Positions 53,252 to 63,161 are shown, counted from the first letter of the stretch. The stretch is 64,000 nucleotides of DNA from Choricystis sp. odSpoLacu1 (GCA_958009055.1 OY253658.1:620684-684683), one strand, 5' to 3'. Numbers and translations are program-made. Notes: generated by a model not told the origin, from the letters alone.

Positions 53252-54958
53252 ATGGCAACGCCAGCGGAGGCGGGCGCCCCCCCCTACGACCCGCGCCACT
53301 CGCCGTACCGCCTGGCCGACGAGTACCAGTTCCCGCTGCAGGGCGACTTGACCGCGTTGCTGCTGTTCAGGTGAGGGAGGAGCGTGTCGACAGTGTGCAG
53401 GAGGCGGGACGGATGTGGAGGAGGGGGAGGGGCAGCGGCCGGGACCAAGCGGCGATGCATTCGCGGCCGCCGACGGCCCGCACCGACCCCCCACTTTTCT
53501 CCCTTGTCACAGCGTCATCACCTTTTTCCAGCAAGTCGGCTTCGCTTCCCTGGAGTCGGGCTCCGTGCGCGCCAAGAACACGCGCAACGTGCTGCTGAAG
53601 GTGTGTGTGGAATCATGTTTTTTCGGGTGGATGAGAGGCGAGGTTTTTTTGTTTGTTTGTTTCCTTCTCACCCTCCCCACCCACCCACCCACCAGACCCT
53701 CATCGACAAAGTCGTCTCGGGCGTCGTCTACTGGGCGGTCGGCTTTGCCTTTGCCTACGGCGACACCGCGGCGGGCGTCATCGGGCGGTCGGGCTTTTTT
53801 TTGGCGCGCGCCACCCCAGACGCGCTGGCGCTCTGGTTTTTTTCGTGGACGTTCCTCATCACCGCCACCACCATCGTCTCCGGCTGCCTGGCTGAACGCG
53901 CCGCCTTTGGCGCGTACCTGGCCTACACCCCCGTCGTGTCGGGGCTGGCGTTCCCTCTTGCTGTGCACTGGGCGTTTCACGGGTGGTTGTCGGACGCGCA
54001 GTGCGCCTACATCGACTTTGCGGGCGGCTCGACCGTCCACCTGCTCGGCGGCACCGCCGGCCTGACGGCCGCCCTGTTGGTGGGGCCTAGGTTGGGGCGG
54101 TTTGATGATGGTGGCGGCTGCAGCAGCAGCAGCAGTGGAGGGCGGCGGCGCAGGCGGCGCGACCCAGAGCTGCCCCCGCCACCCACCCACCACCACGCCA
54201 CCACCTGGCGAGACCGTGCCGCCGCCCGCCTGCGCTCCCCCCCCATCGCCGGCCACAACGTGGAGTCGGTGGCGCTCGGCACCCTGGCCCTGTGGTTTGG
54301 GTGGTACGGCTTCAACGTGGCCCCCGCGTTTCTGCGCGGCGCCGACCGCACCGCCGTCGCCCTGCGCGCCGCGGTCAACACCACCCTCGCCGCCTGCACC
54401 GCCTGCTTGGCCGCCCTGGCGCTGCGGGCTGCCACCTCGGCCTCCCTGGACCTGCGCACCGCGTGCAATGGAGTGTTGGGAGGGATCGTGGCGGCCACAG
54501 GGCTGGCAGCCTATGTCGACCCCTGGGCCGCCGCCCTGGTGGGTGCTGTGGCGGGAGCCGCCCTGGTGGCCTCCGCTGCGGGTCTGGCTGCTGCTGGGGT
54601 GGACGATCCGCTGGACTCAGTGCCAGTGCACGCTGTGTGTGGCGCGGTGGGCATCATCTCTGCCGGCCTGTTTGCCAGGCCAGACCTCCTGGCCGCCTAC
54701 CGGGGCGCCTCCGGCAACAACGAGTGCGGTGGCGTCTTCTATGCGGGTGGGCGGGCGGGCGGCACCCAGCTGGGGGTGCAGATCGGAGGGGCGTTGGCGA
54801 TCGCAGGGTTGTCCGCCACGCTTGCCGCCTTGACATTCGGCGCGCTGCGTGCCGCCGGCCGCATGCGCGTCGACACCGCGGCCGAGCTGGCGGGCATCGA
54901 CCACGTGGACCACGGGGGGCTGGCATACCCTGATTTCGAGCTGAAGACGCGCGAGTGA
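53252..54958 (+). CDS. Ammonium transporter, second subfamily, with long central loop
   Basis: Exons 53252-53370, 53513-53600 and 53696-54958 join in phase to 489 residues. Helices and motifs: LFSVITFFQQVGFASLESGS-VRAKNTRN, ALWFFSWTFLITATTIVSGC-LAER, IDFAGGSTVHLLGGTAGLTA (first pore His), ALGTLALWFGWYGFN (family signature) and DDPLDSVPVHAVCGAVGIIS (second pore His). The C-terminal AELAGIDHVDHGGLAYPDFE is the activation segment. Between the two halves a hydrophilic insert of about 50 residues (Gly/Ser then Arg6, Pro, His-His-His; codons about 54100-54250) replaces the usual short loop. It clearly differs from the AMT1 at 15.5 kb, so the two are not a recent duplication. Confidence 0.94.
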
Positions 54959-55490
54959 GAAAAAAAAAACAAAAAGGTTTTTGACGGAAACCCTTTTTTG
55001 GGCCCTCCGTCCCTCCCCTTCCCCCCCCCAACTCACTACACACCAATCATCAAATACACAAAAGAATTGTGCTGGGGTTGTTGAAGCCGGGCCGCTTTCC
55101 AGGGGCGGGAAAGGAACAAGGCTCCCCTCTTGCCACTTTTTCTTCATTCCCTCTCTCTGTTCTACGTTCATTTGCCAAAAAAACGTCTCCACACTCCCCA
55201 CTCTTACCCCATCTACCACGCGAAAGGCGAAGACCGCGCGACACACGAGGGTCGCCCCCCCACCGACATTTTAAATGAAGTCGGGGCCGACCTCTTGTGG
55301 TGTCGCGCGGCCGCCGAAAGTAAAAAAAACAAAAGTATGCGTCTTGTGATCCTTTCCTACTTTTGCCCCCCCTTTGTCTTCCACCTGTGCAACGATGGAG
55401 GTTTGTGTCGTTTGACCACCACAAACCAACGTGTCCTCTCTCTCTCACCCCTCCCTCGCTCCCTTCACCTCTGCCACCGCGGTTGTCAGT
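54959..55490. other. Spacer after the second ammonium transporter
   Basis: 532 bp without a supportable gene. It contains AT-richer 3' UTR-like sequence and the 3' side of the aminotransferase fragment. Confidence 0.5.
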
Positions 55491-55787
55491 TCACCCGGGG
55501 TCCCCATCCTCATTGTAGTAGTGGAAAGATGCGCGCACCACCTCGATCAGGCGCCGCGCGTCAAAGTCGATGCGCGTGGAGGCGGCGGTGGACACGTGGA
55601 CCCGGATCGGGCGGGGGCGGCGTGCGGCCAGCGCGGCGCGAACCTCACCACACGGCACGCCCGCCACCGTGAAACTGACAATGCCGCACAGGATAGGGCC
55701 GGTGTCGTGCACCGTCACGTCTGGCACGGCGGCCAGCGCGGCCCTGGCTGCGGCGGCCAGGGCGAGGGTGCAGGCGAGGGTGCGTTT
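55491..55787 (-). pseudogene. Orphan 3' fragment of a class V aminotransferase
   Basis: The frame to the stop at 55491 reads as the C-terminus of a PLP-dependent class V aminotransferase/cysteine-desulfurase-like protein: LAAVPDVTVHDTGPILCGIV-SFTV, then VHVSTAASTRIDFDARRLIE-VVRASFHYYNEDGDPG. The last block is the family's VRxSxHYYNTxxE end. A splice-acceptor-like CGCAG sits just before 55787 and the frame has no ATG. The 5' nine tenths of such a gene (PLP lysine and the rest) are absent; directly upstream lies an RRM gene on the same strand. It is either a degenerate fragment, or a 3' exon used by the RRM transcript (the phase from the RRM gene's last GTGAG does not fit). Confidence 0.65.
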
Positions 55788-55838
55788 CTGCGTTTTGTTT
55801 TTTAACACTTCTATCCTTCCCTGACCCACACACACTCC

Positions 55839-56906
55839 TCACCGCCTCCCCCGCCCCGCCGCCTGCGCCCGCGCATACTGAAACCTCAGCGCGTGCGCAT
55901 CCGGCCGCTCCAGATCAAACACGTAGCCTCGCAGAGCGGCCAACGCGTCCGCCGCGTCGGCCGGCGTTGCAAAATCCGCAAACGCGATCACGTGGTCTTT
56001 CCCTCCATCCCGCCGGGGGGCGGTGCGAATGCCGTGGAAACCCGGATACGGCCTAAACATGTGAGCCACTTCCCGCGTAGTGGCGTCGGAGGGCAGGCCG
56101 TCCACGTAGAGCGTGGAGGTGGCGCCCGGCGGGGCGGTGGGGCGGGGCTGCGGTTGCGGCGGCGGTGGCGCCGCGCGTGGCGGCGGTGGAGGCCCGCTGG
56201 GCGGCCCATAGTGCGTGCTGGGCGGTGGAAGCCCACTGGGTGGTGGATAGTGCGCGTTGGGGGGCGGCGGCGGCGCGTAGTGGGGGGGCGGCGGGTGGGG
56301 TGCGTGCCGCGGCGGCGGCGGCGCAGACGGCGGCGGTCCGCCGTACGGCTGGGGTGGCCGGTACGGCTGCGGTGGCGGCCCACCATACGACTGCGGCGGC
56401 GGTGCATACGACTGCGGCGGCGGTGCATACGACTGCGGCGGCGCTGCCACCGGCCGCGGGTGGTGGTGGTGTGGCGGCGGCGGCGCGTGCGGCGGCGGCG
56501 GCGGCCGATAACTGCCGCCCGGTGGCTGCTGGTGCTGCGCCGCCGCCACCGGCCCACCATGTGCTTGCCCATACCCGTTGTAGTCTCCCGCCTCGTCCGG
56601 ACGCGGCCGTTTGGCGGGCGGCGGCGCGGGCGGCGGCACGGGCGGCGGCGCGGGTGGCGTGCCGCTGCCCCCCACGCTCACCACCAAGCCCGGCGGCCCA
56701 AACCCCTGCCACCCGCTGTACATGGTGGCACACCGGTGGGCGTCGTCGGCTGAGGAGAAGACGAGGCGGCCCACCTGGTCGCCGCCCGAGGTGCGTTCGA
56801 GGGACGGGCGGGTCGTCGGGTCGACGCCGTCCAACCCGCCAAACGTGGACGCAAAGTCGGCGGCGGTGACGTAGGAGGGGACACGGGCCACCACGACGAG
56901 CGGCAT
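55839..56906 (-). CDS. RNA-binding protein with two RRMs and Pro/Tyr-rich linker
   Basis: Single exon, 355 residues. An N-terminal degenerate RRM (MPLVVVARVPSYVTAADFAS-TFGG ... RLVFSSADDAHRCATMYSGW) is joined by a long linker rich in Pro, Gly, Tyr and His (repeats of APPPQSY and GGPPPQPYRPPQPY) to a canonical C-terminal RRM: STLYVDGLPSDATTREVAHM-FRPYPG (RNP2 LYVDGL) and VIAFADFATPADAADALAAL-RGYVFD (RNP1-like). The layout resembles plant nuclear-envelope/RBP-like proteins with a C-terminal RRM of the RBPMS/cpo type. The Tyr/Pro-rich linker could drive condensate formation. The stop overlaps a GTGAG. Confidence 0.85.
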   Translation of the reverse strand: MPLVVVARVPSYVTAADFASTFGGLDGVDPTTRPSLERTSGGDQVGRLVFSSADDAHRCATMYSGWQGFGPPGLVVSVGGSGTPPAPPPVPPPAPPPAKRPRPDEAGDYNGYGQAHGGPVAAAQHQQPPGGSYRPPPPPHAPPPPHHHHPRPVAAPPQSYAPPPQSYAPPPQSYGGPPPQPYRPPQPYGGPPPSAPPPPRHAPHPPPPHYAPPPPPNAHYPPPSGLPPPSTHYGPPSGPPPPPRAAPPPPQPQPRPTAPPGATSTLYVDGLPSDATTREVAHMFRPYPGFHGIRTAPRRDGGKDHVIAFADFATPADAADALAALRGYVFDLERPDAHALRFQYARAQAAGRGRR

Positions 56907-57076
56907 TGTGTGGGAAGGGGGCGAGCTGGACGCTCCCGACAATGCGAGAAAAAAACGCGCCGGCGCTTGTGTTTTGTCTTCGTCTTGTCTCTCTCGCTCG
57001 CTCTCTCACACGTTTGACCACTCCCAAAACACACACACTCCTGTCCATTATTTCCCCTCAAAAACCACCAACTCAC

Positions 57077-57876
57077 TCACTTGTCGCCACCGCCCAGCCT
57101 CGGCAGCCGCAGCGCGCGCCCCGCGCGCGCGCGCACGGCGCGCGGCCCCCCCGTGCCCTTGCCCTTGCCACCCTCCACCGCCGGCATCTCGCACGGCAGG
57201 GCGGTGGCCCCATTCTGCATGAAGTCCAGCAGCACAAAGAACAGGATGGGGGAGACGTCGATGCCGCCAATCGGGGGGATGACGCCGCGGAACAAGTTCA
57301 AAGCGGGATCCACAATCGTCGCCAGCGGCGTCACAATCGCAGGGGGCGCGGACGGGATCCAGGTGAGCACGAGGCGCGCCACGACGGCCGCGTTGTAGAG
57401 GGAGAGGAAGGACTGGAGGCCGGACGTGAGGGCGACCTCGGCGGCTGAGGACCCGGGAATCAAGGCAGCAAAGGGGGCGCCGGTGCGCGGGGTGGAGGCG
57501 GCGTCGGCGGCGAGGGTGGCCAGGGCGCGCTCGCTGGGAGTGGGGTGGGGTGGGGTGAGGCGCAAGGTGTGCGGAGGACGCACGGGTGGGGGGGCTGGCC
57601 CGCGAACTGCCCACGCGCGTGGTTCGGTCGCGACCCATTTGCTCCTCCTCTCCTCCCGTCCCTCTCTCTCCCTCCTCTGTCTCCACTCTCGCACATCAAC
57701 ACCACACATCCCCCTCACCTCTCCTCACACCTGTTGATCACCGCGGCCGGCGTGCGCGCCGCCGCGCGCGCCGCGCCTGTCGCCGCACCGCGCGCGAGCG
57801 ACGCGGCCGCGTCGGCGGCGGCGGGGGGCAGGCCGTCGCCGGCGTGGGAGAAGAAGGAGGCGGCAAGGGCGAGCAT
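57077..57876 (-). CDS. YGGT/YlmG-family plastid membrane protein
   Basis: Exons 57876-57731 and 57533-57077 join in phase to 200 residues. The YGGT domain is clear: LQSFLSLYNAAVVARLVLTW-IPSAPPAIVTPLATIVDPAL, then LFRGVIPPIGGIDVSPILFF-VLLDFMQ. Two transmembrane helices surround the P----DP-L--FR--IPP-GG-D-SPI signature. The N-terminus is Ala-rich and may target plastids. Plant YlmG1 proteins affect chloroplast nucleoid and cytochrome b6 maturation (CCB3). A basic Gly/Arg-rich tail follows. 137 bp from the divergent methyltransferase gene. Confidence 0.92.
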
Positions 57877-58013
57877 TGTGGGGTGGGAATGGGGGGGCGT
57901 GTGAGGGGGGGGGTTGCGGCCAGGGGACGGGAATCGAACGACTAGTCCGCGTAGAGCGAGTGTGCACGCAGTCTTTGACTCTTTTTTGAGTTCCCAATCG
58001 AGCCCAGAAAAAA
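57877..58013. promoter_or_regulatory. 137 bp bidirectional promoter region
   Basis: Spacer between the divergent YGGT and carnosine N-methyltransferase-like start codons. No recognised element; a tRNA-like GGGAATCGAACG string at 57929-57940 was examined and dismissed. Confidence 0.45.
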
Positions 58014-58192
58014 ATGGCCTCCGACCCACGCCTCCGCCGGGACGTCGATGATGCTGACACTATCGACGAAGGGGAGGCCGCCGAAGCGGCCGCCCTGGCC
58101 CGCGTGGCCCACGCACTCCGCAGCTACAGCCTCTCCGCACACGCAGAAGTGGCCCGCTGGCGGCGCAGCTATGCCGGGTTGAGCGCCAGGCA

Positions 58193-58250
<58 letters not shown>

Positions 58251-59511
58251 GTGGGTGGGTGGGTGTGTGTGGGTGTGGGTGTGGGTGTGGGGGTGGGGGT
58301 GGGGGTGGGGGTGTGGGTGTGGGTGTGGGTGTGTGGGTGTGGGTGTGTGTGGGTGTGTGTGGGTGTGTGTGGGTGTGTGGGTGTGTGTGTTGGAGAGGCA
58401 GGATGAGAGGGATAGGGAAAGGACGTATTTTACCGACTTATTTTAACCATTTTTTTAACCTCCTTCCCCCAGAGCCACCCTCCCCCACCTGCCCTCCAAG
58501 TTTGACGCTGCGTCCGCCGTGGTGGACGCCAACGCTGCCTTTCTCACCGCCATCGCGGACGCCGCCCTGGAGGGTGGGGGCGCGGGGGAGTTGGCGCCGG
58601 CCGCGGCGCGCGTCGCGGCTGCGCTGGAAGCCACGTCCGCCCCCGTCCCCCCCGCCGACGCCGACAAAGCGAGGTACGTGCTGAAGAACGTGACCAGGGA
58701 CTGGGCGGATGAAGGCGCGGCCGAGCGTGCCGCCTGCTACGGCAGGCTGGTGGACGCCCTGTGCGCCGCGCTGCCGCCCCCGCACGACGCGGTCGGCACA
58801 CCACTCGCCGACCGGCCGCGCGTCCTCGTCCCAGGCTGCGGCCTCGCCCGCCTGGCGGTCGACATCGCGGCACGTGGCTACCGTGCGGAAGGCAACGAGT
58901 TCTCGTACTTTATGTTGTTGGCGTCCGCGTTTGTGTTGAACCACACACCGATGGTGGAAAGCGGTGACGACGACGACGACGAGAACGCCGCCTCCCCACC
59001 ACCCTTCACCATCCACCCGCACGTCCTCACCCCATCCAACGTGGTCCACGACGCCGACCAACTGCGAGGCGTGCGCGTGCCGTCCCCCCACCCTGCCTCC
59101 ATGCTGCCTGCACCGGGGCTGCTGTCGATGGCGGCCGGCGATTTCTGTGAAGTCTACTCGCGCCCATCCGCCGCGGCCACCGCGGACGCGGTCGCCACCG
59201 CCTTCTTCATCGACACCGTGCCCTGCGTCGCCACCGTCATCGACGTCATTGCGCACGTGTTGAAGCCGGGCGGCGTGTGGGTGAATGCGGGGCCGTTGCT
59301 GTACCATTGGGCAGACGCGGCTGCCTACCTGCCTGACGCGCCGCCCTCGCTGGAACTGTGTTTGAGTGACGTGCTGACGTTGGTGCGTGCCGCCGGGTTT
59401 GAAATCGTTGTGGGGCCGACGGTGGAGACGGTGGCGACTTTTAATGCCGACCCGCGGTCCATGGCGAGGCACGCGTACACGGTGGCCGAGTGGACGGCGG
59501 TGAAACAGTGA
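58014..59511 (+). CDS. CARNMT1: Carnosine N-methyltransferase-like protein (N2227 family)
   Basis: SAM-dependent methyltransferase of the N2227/CARNMT1 family, which in animals makes anserine by methylating carnosine and modifies histidine in proteins. Exons 58014-58195 and 58473-59511 join in phase to 406 residues. Blocks: VAHALRSYSLSAHAEVARWR-RSYAGL, KARYVLKNVTRDWADEGAAE, RVLVPGCGLARLAVDIAARG (SAM motif I), GNEFSYFMLLASAFVLNHT, MAAGDFCEVY, TAFFIDTVPCVATVIDVIAH-VLKPGGVWVNAGPLLYHW and the C-terminal YTVAEWTAVKQ. The intron is a 190 bp mass of GT and GGGTGT repeats that begins at the 5' splice site itself. Confidence 0.94.
58196..58391. repeat. (GT)n / (GGGTGT)n compound microsatellite in CARNMT1 intron
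   Basis: Pure (GT)n at 58196-58249, then GGGTGT and GGGTGTGT units to 58391, all on the sense strand. The donor GT is part of the repeat. Confidence 0.98.
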
Positions 59512-59656
59512 GAGGGGAGGAGAGTGGTTAGCCGTGTAGGAAGAATTGATTAAAAAAACAAACGTCACTCTCCCTCCGTCTCTGCGTCCGCATTCCGGGG
59601 CGAGACCTCGCAGCCGTCGCCAGTTTCGACCTCTGTGATCGCAGGCCCACACCCCA

Positions 59657-60430
59657 ATGCACGCGCCGCCGCGCCGCGCGCTCCTCCTCGCGTCTGCCGC
59701 CGGGACTCTACCCACCCACCCCGCCGTCGCCCGCCCCCCCCCACCCGCCACCCCTAGCGGCGTGGCGGCCGCGTATGACGCCTACGCCGACACGTACGAC
59801 GATTTAGACGGCGGCCCCCTGGCCCGCGCGCTCGGCTTACCAGGCTTGCGCTCTGCGGCCGCGTCCCGCGCCCGGGGCGACGTGCTGGAGGTGGCGGTGG
59901 GCACAGGGCTAGGTTTGGAGGCGTATTGGACGGCTACAGAGGGAGGGCGTGTGCCGCCTGCAGACGCAGAGCTGTCTCTGCCCCCGGGCTTCACCTCCCT
60001 CACCCTCGTCGACGCCTCCCCTCGCATGCTGGCCGCGGCAGCCTCCCGTGCGTCCGCCCTGCGCCTGGCCGCCACTAGCATGGTGGCTGACGTGGCAGCC
60101 CTGCCGTTGACAGACGAGAGTTATGACACAGTGCTCAACGCGTTTGCTCTCTGTGTCTTCCCAGACCCACCCGCCGCCCTGGCCGAGATGGCCCGGGTCC
60201 TGCGCCCCGGTGGCTCCGCCATCCTCATCGAGAACGCGAGGTCGCGAAACGCGGTGGTGGGGGCGTGGCAGGACGCGGTGGCGGGCGGGGCGGCAGTAGC
60301 CGGGGGGAAAAGTTGCCGCTTCAACGTCGACGTGCCGGCGTTGATTGAGGCGACGCCGGGGCTGCAGCTGGTGGAGGAGGCGCGCATTGTGGGGGGCGTG
60401 TTTGGCCTGTTTTGTGCGAGGCGAGTGTGA
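59657..60430 (+). CDS. SAM-dependent methyltransferase (UbiE/OMS1-like), plastid
   Basis: Single exon, 257 residues. N-terminal leader with a hydrophobic stretch (RRALLLASAAGTL) that could be a transit or lumen signal. Methyltransferase blocks: VAAAYDAYADTYDDLDGGPL, GDVLEVAVGTGLGLEAY (motif I), LTLVDASPRMLAAAASRA, DVAALPLTDESYDTVLNAFA-LCVFPDP (motif II), EMARVLRPGGSAILIENARS and the end FGLFCARRV. This is the Methyltransf_11 pattern seen in OMS1/METTL7-like plant plastid enzymes. The substrate is unknown. Confidence 0.9.
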   Translation: MHAPPRRALLLASAAGTLPTHPAVARPPPPATPSGVAAAYDAYADTYDDLDGGPLARALGLPGLRSAAASRARGDVLEVAVGTGLGLEAYWTATEGGRVPPADAELSLPPGFTSLTLVDASPRMLAAAASRASALRLAATSMVADVAALPLTDESYDTVLNAFALCVFPDPPAALAEMARVLRPGGSAILIENARSRNAVVGAWQDAVAGGAAVAGGKSCRFNVDVPALIEATPGLQLVEEARIVGGVFGLFCARRV

Positions 60431-60552
60431 GAGAGAGAAGCAGAAAGAGAGAGAAAGAGGGTCGGAAACAAAACCGTGGTTTGTTTTTGCTTGCTTCTTT
60501 CCGTGCGACCAGTCTCCCTGCCACACGACAACTCCGTCTGCGCAAACTCCCA

Positions 60553-61824
60553 ATGCGCCCCCACCACCTTGCAATGCGCGCACCAGCGCCGGCCGTGCCA
60601 CACCGCGCGCTCCCGGCTCGCGTCACGCGCCCTCACGCCGCGCCCACCGACGGCGCCCCCACCACGTCCACCGCCACGTCAGACATGCATGTGCCGTCGC
60701 CCGAGCCTGCTGCCGCCAAGCGCGACCCAGCCGCCCCGTCGCGCAAAGGGTTTGGCTTGGGCGACCTGCTCGGCCCGATTGGGCTGACGATTGGCAAGTC
60801 GGCCCCCGAGCGGGGGGGGGTGGAGGCCAAGGTGAGAGAAGAGGAGGGAATGCGCGTTGTGGGGTGGGAGGGGAGGAGGGAGGGGAGCCGAGGGTGGCGT
60901 CGAGAGGGGAGGAGAGCGTGCGAGCGGCACGCGCTGGCGCGCGCGCCGTCGCCTTTTCGCGCGAAAAAAACGCGACCCTCTCTTATCCGACGCACGCTCA
61001 CCCCTCACACATTCCATCAGCGCGCCTCCTTCACCGAGCTGGGCCCCATCGGCATCACGGTGGGCCCCTCGGTCGACGGCCCCGCCGCGGCCGCGCTGTC
61101 GTCAAGTGATGGCGACGCGGCCGCCCCTCCCGGCGTCTCTGTGTCCACCATGACGACCGCAGAGTGGAGGCAGACATATGAAGCCGATGGCTGTGTCGAC
61201 CTGTGGGTGGAGGAAGAATTTAACTCGGGGTCGAGGCTGGTGGGCGGGAGGGCGGCCCACTTTGGGCGCACCCCGGGCGCAGGATCAGGGGAGGGGGCCA
61301 CCGGCAACACGGACGCCGTCAAGCACAGCGTGCGCATTGTGAATGCTGCGACGGGCCAGGACATCGAGGTGACGGTGCCCGAGGATCGGTGAGTTTGGTT
61401 GTTTGAGGGTGGTGGGGGGGGTGGAAAAAGGGACAAGGGGCAACACAACACAACAAGAAAACCAACCCCTCCCCACCCCCTTCCACACACTCACAGCTAC
61501 GTCCTGTGGGAAGCCGAGGACCAGGGCCTCCTCCTGCCCTACGCGTGCCGCATGGGGTGCTGCACCGCGTGCGCTGTCCGTGTCAAGAGCGGCACCCTCA
61601 CCCAGCCCGAAGCCCTGGGTGTAGCCGCCGAGCTGCGCGACCGTGGCTTTGCCCTGATGTGTGTGGGCTACGCGACGTCCGACTGTGTGCTGGAGGTGGC
61701 GGGCGAGGATGAGGTGTACGACTTGCAGTTTGGTGCCCAATTCGATGAGGCCGCGACCAACCCAAATGGCGCGGCCGTCATGCGGGACGACTTTGCGCTG
61801 GAGATTGCCAACATGAATGAGTAG
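60553..61824 (+). CDS. Plastid ferredoxin C2 (FdC2) with long N-terminal extension
   Basis: Exons 60553-60831, 61021-61388 and 61497-61824 join in phase to 324 residues. The 2Fe-2S ferredoxin domain carries YACRMGCCTACAVRVKSG (C-x4-C-x2-C) and the distant fourth Cys in FALMCVGYATSDC. Plant FdC2 features are intact: TLTQPEALGVAAELRDRGFA, DEVYDLQFG and RDDFALEIANMNE at the C-terminus. FdC2 has a C-terminal extension and a high redox potential, and its loss harms photosynthetic electron transport and chlorophyll levels. The N-terminus has a transit peptide and two copies of an LGPIG(L/I)T(I/V)G motif, one on each side of intron 1. Confidence 0.93.
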
Positions 61825-62105
61825 AGAGTGCATTATGTGTGGGAGAGAGAGAGAGAGGCAAAGATCGAGCTCAAAACGGGATTCATTTTCTTGTTCTCTT
61901 CGTTTTGGTGTTGACAAGTGAAACAGTGGGCGCGCAAAGGAAAACAAAATAGGGGAAACACACACACTCGTTGAGGTCTAGAGAGGCAAAAATGGGAGAT
62001 GGGCGGGGGCGTTCAGAAAAACAAGCGAGCGGGAGGCGTCGCTTTTGTTTCGCCGCCGCGACACACTAGAACAAAAACACAGAGATCAAAAATTCGTTTC
62101 ACTTT

Positions 62106-62880
62106 TCACTGCTCCGCCAGCAGCGCCTCAAACACGGCAGACCGCATGGCCTCCTCGTGCGCCCGGGTGTCGGTGGAGCCGGCGAGGGTGGCGGCGAACA
62201 ACGCCCGTGCTGCAACCGCCGCGGGCGGTTCGTTAGAGGCAGCCGCGCCATCGCCGCCGTCGCGGCCGCGGGCGGGGCCCACCCAGCGCACCAGGGACCG
62301 CCAGCGGGCTTCCAGGCTGGCGCACGTGTCGTCGCAGGCGGAGAGGGCGGCCCGGAAGCCGGGGGCGAGGGCGACGGCGGCCGGGGCGACGACGGTGGCG
62401 GTGACGACGGCGGCCACCGACACCGTGGCGACGGCGCGAGAGGCCAGCGCGTCGGCGACGGTGCGGGCCAGGGTGATGAGGGCCTAGGGATGAGGAGAGG
62501 GGGAGGGAGAGGAGGAGGTTGGAAGGTGTGTGTGGAGGCAGAAGAGGTTGGAAGCGCGGCAAGGCGCTGTCGAGCATGTGCGTCGCGGCGGCACCACACC
62601 CCAGGTCTCCGCCCGCGCACACACCTCCAGCGCGTACCTGACCAATGCGTATCGCCACCGCCAGCATGGGGGCGGCAGGCGGGGGCGGGAGCGGCGGCGC
62701 CTGCGCCTGCGCCGACGACAGCGTTGAATCCGCGTCGCGCGGTGGCGCGGCACGCACGACCGTGCGTAAGGGGCGCCCGACCGCGGGGCGCGATGCTTGA
62801 CGTGTGGGTGACCGCAGGCTGGGCAGGGAGGGGGCAGCGCGCGTCAGGGCGTGCGCCGAGGGGAGCGTGACGAACAGCAT
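62106..62880 (-). CDS. Hypothetical plastid-targeted protein with hydrophobic segment
   Basis: Exons 62880-62638 and 62483-62106 join in phase to 206 residues. A transit-like N-terminus (MLFVTLPSAHALTRAAPSLP, then Arg/Ser/Ala-rich) precedes a Pro-rich stretch, MLAVAIRIGQALITLARTVA and a hydrophobic helix VATVSVAAVVTATVVAPAAV. After that comes a soluble part, FRAALSACDDTCASLEARWR-SLVRW, and an acidic C-terminus AMRSAVFEALLAEQ. One transmembrane helix is likely. I do not recognise the family. Divergent from the small gene at 63162. Confidence 0.7.
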
Positions 62881-63161
62881 TGTTGACGAAACGAGGCGGA
62901 CGGTGTGTGGCCTCAGTTTTTTTTTCGAGTTTCCAGTCGCGGCCTCCAGCTTCGAGGAAGCTGCCGGTTTGTTCGACTGGGGTTGGTGTGTGTGTGGGTG
63001 GGGGAGGCACGGCGCTCGAGGGCGCGTGGGAGACGCTGCCCCAGACTGGCCGCGCAAACAAAGAGAAGAGTGGCGTCGCTCTGCCGCGACGGCGTTTTGC
63101 TCTTCCACATTCTCGACCCAAAACAAAAAACGAAACGACGCCCCCTTCTTCACTCAAAGCC

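Noticed and set aside
54615..55246. Minus-strand open frames opposite the second ammonium transporter
   Set aside because: Arg/Ser/Pro-rich antisense frames without motifs; fully explained by the transporter's codon composition.
57915..57950. tRNA-like T-arm string (minus strand TTCGATTCCCGTCCCC)
   Set aside because: The flanking bases do not pair as a T stem, and no matching acceptor stem, D arm or anticodon arm is found about 75 bases upstream on the minus strand.
58196..58391. Regular repeat block that might be read as a repeat array such as CRISPR
   Set aside because: It is a simple GT/GGGTGT microsatellite in an intron, with no unique spacers, in a eukaryotic gene.
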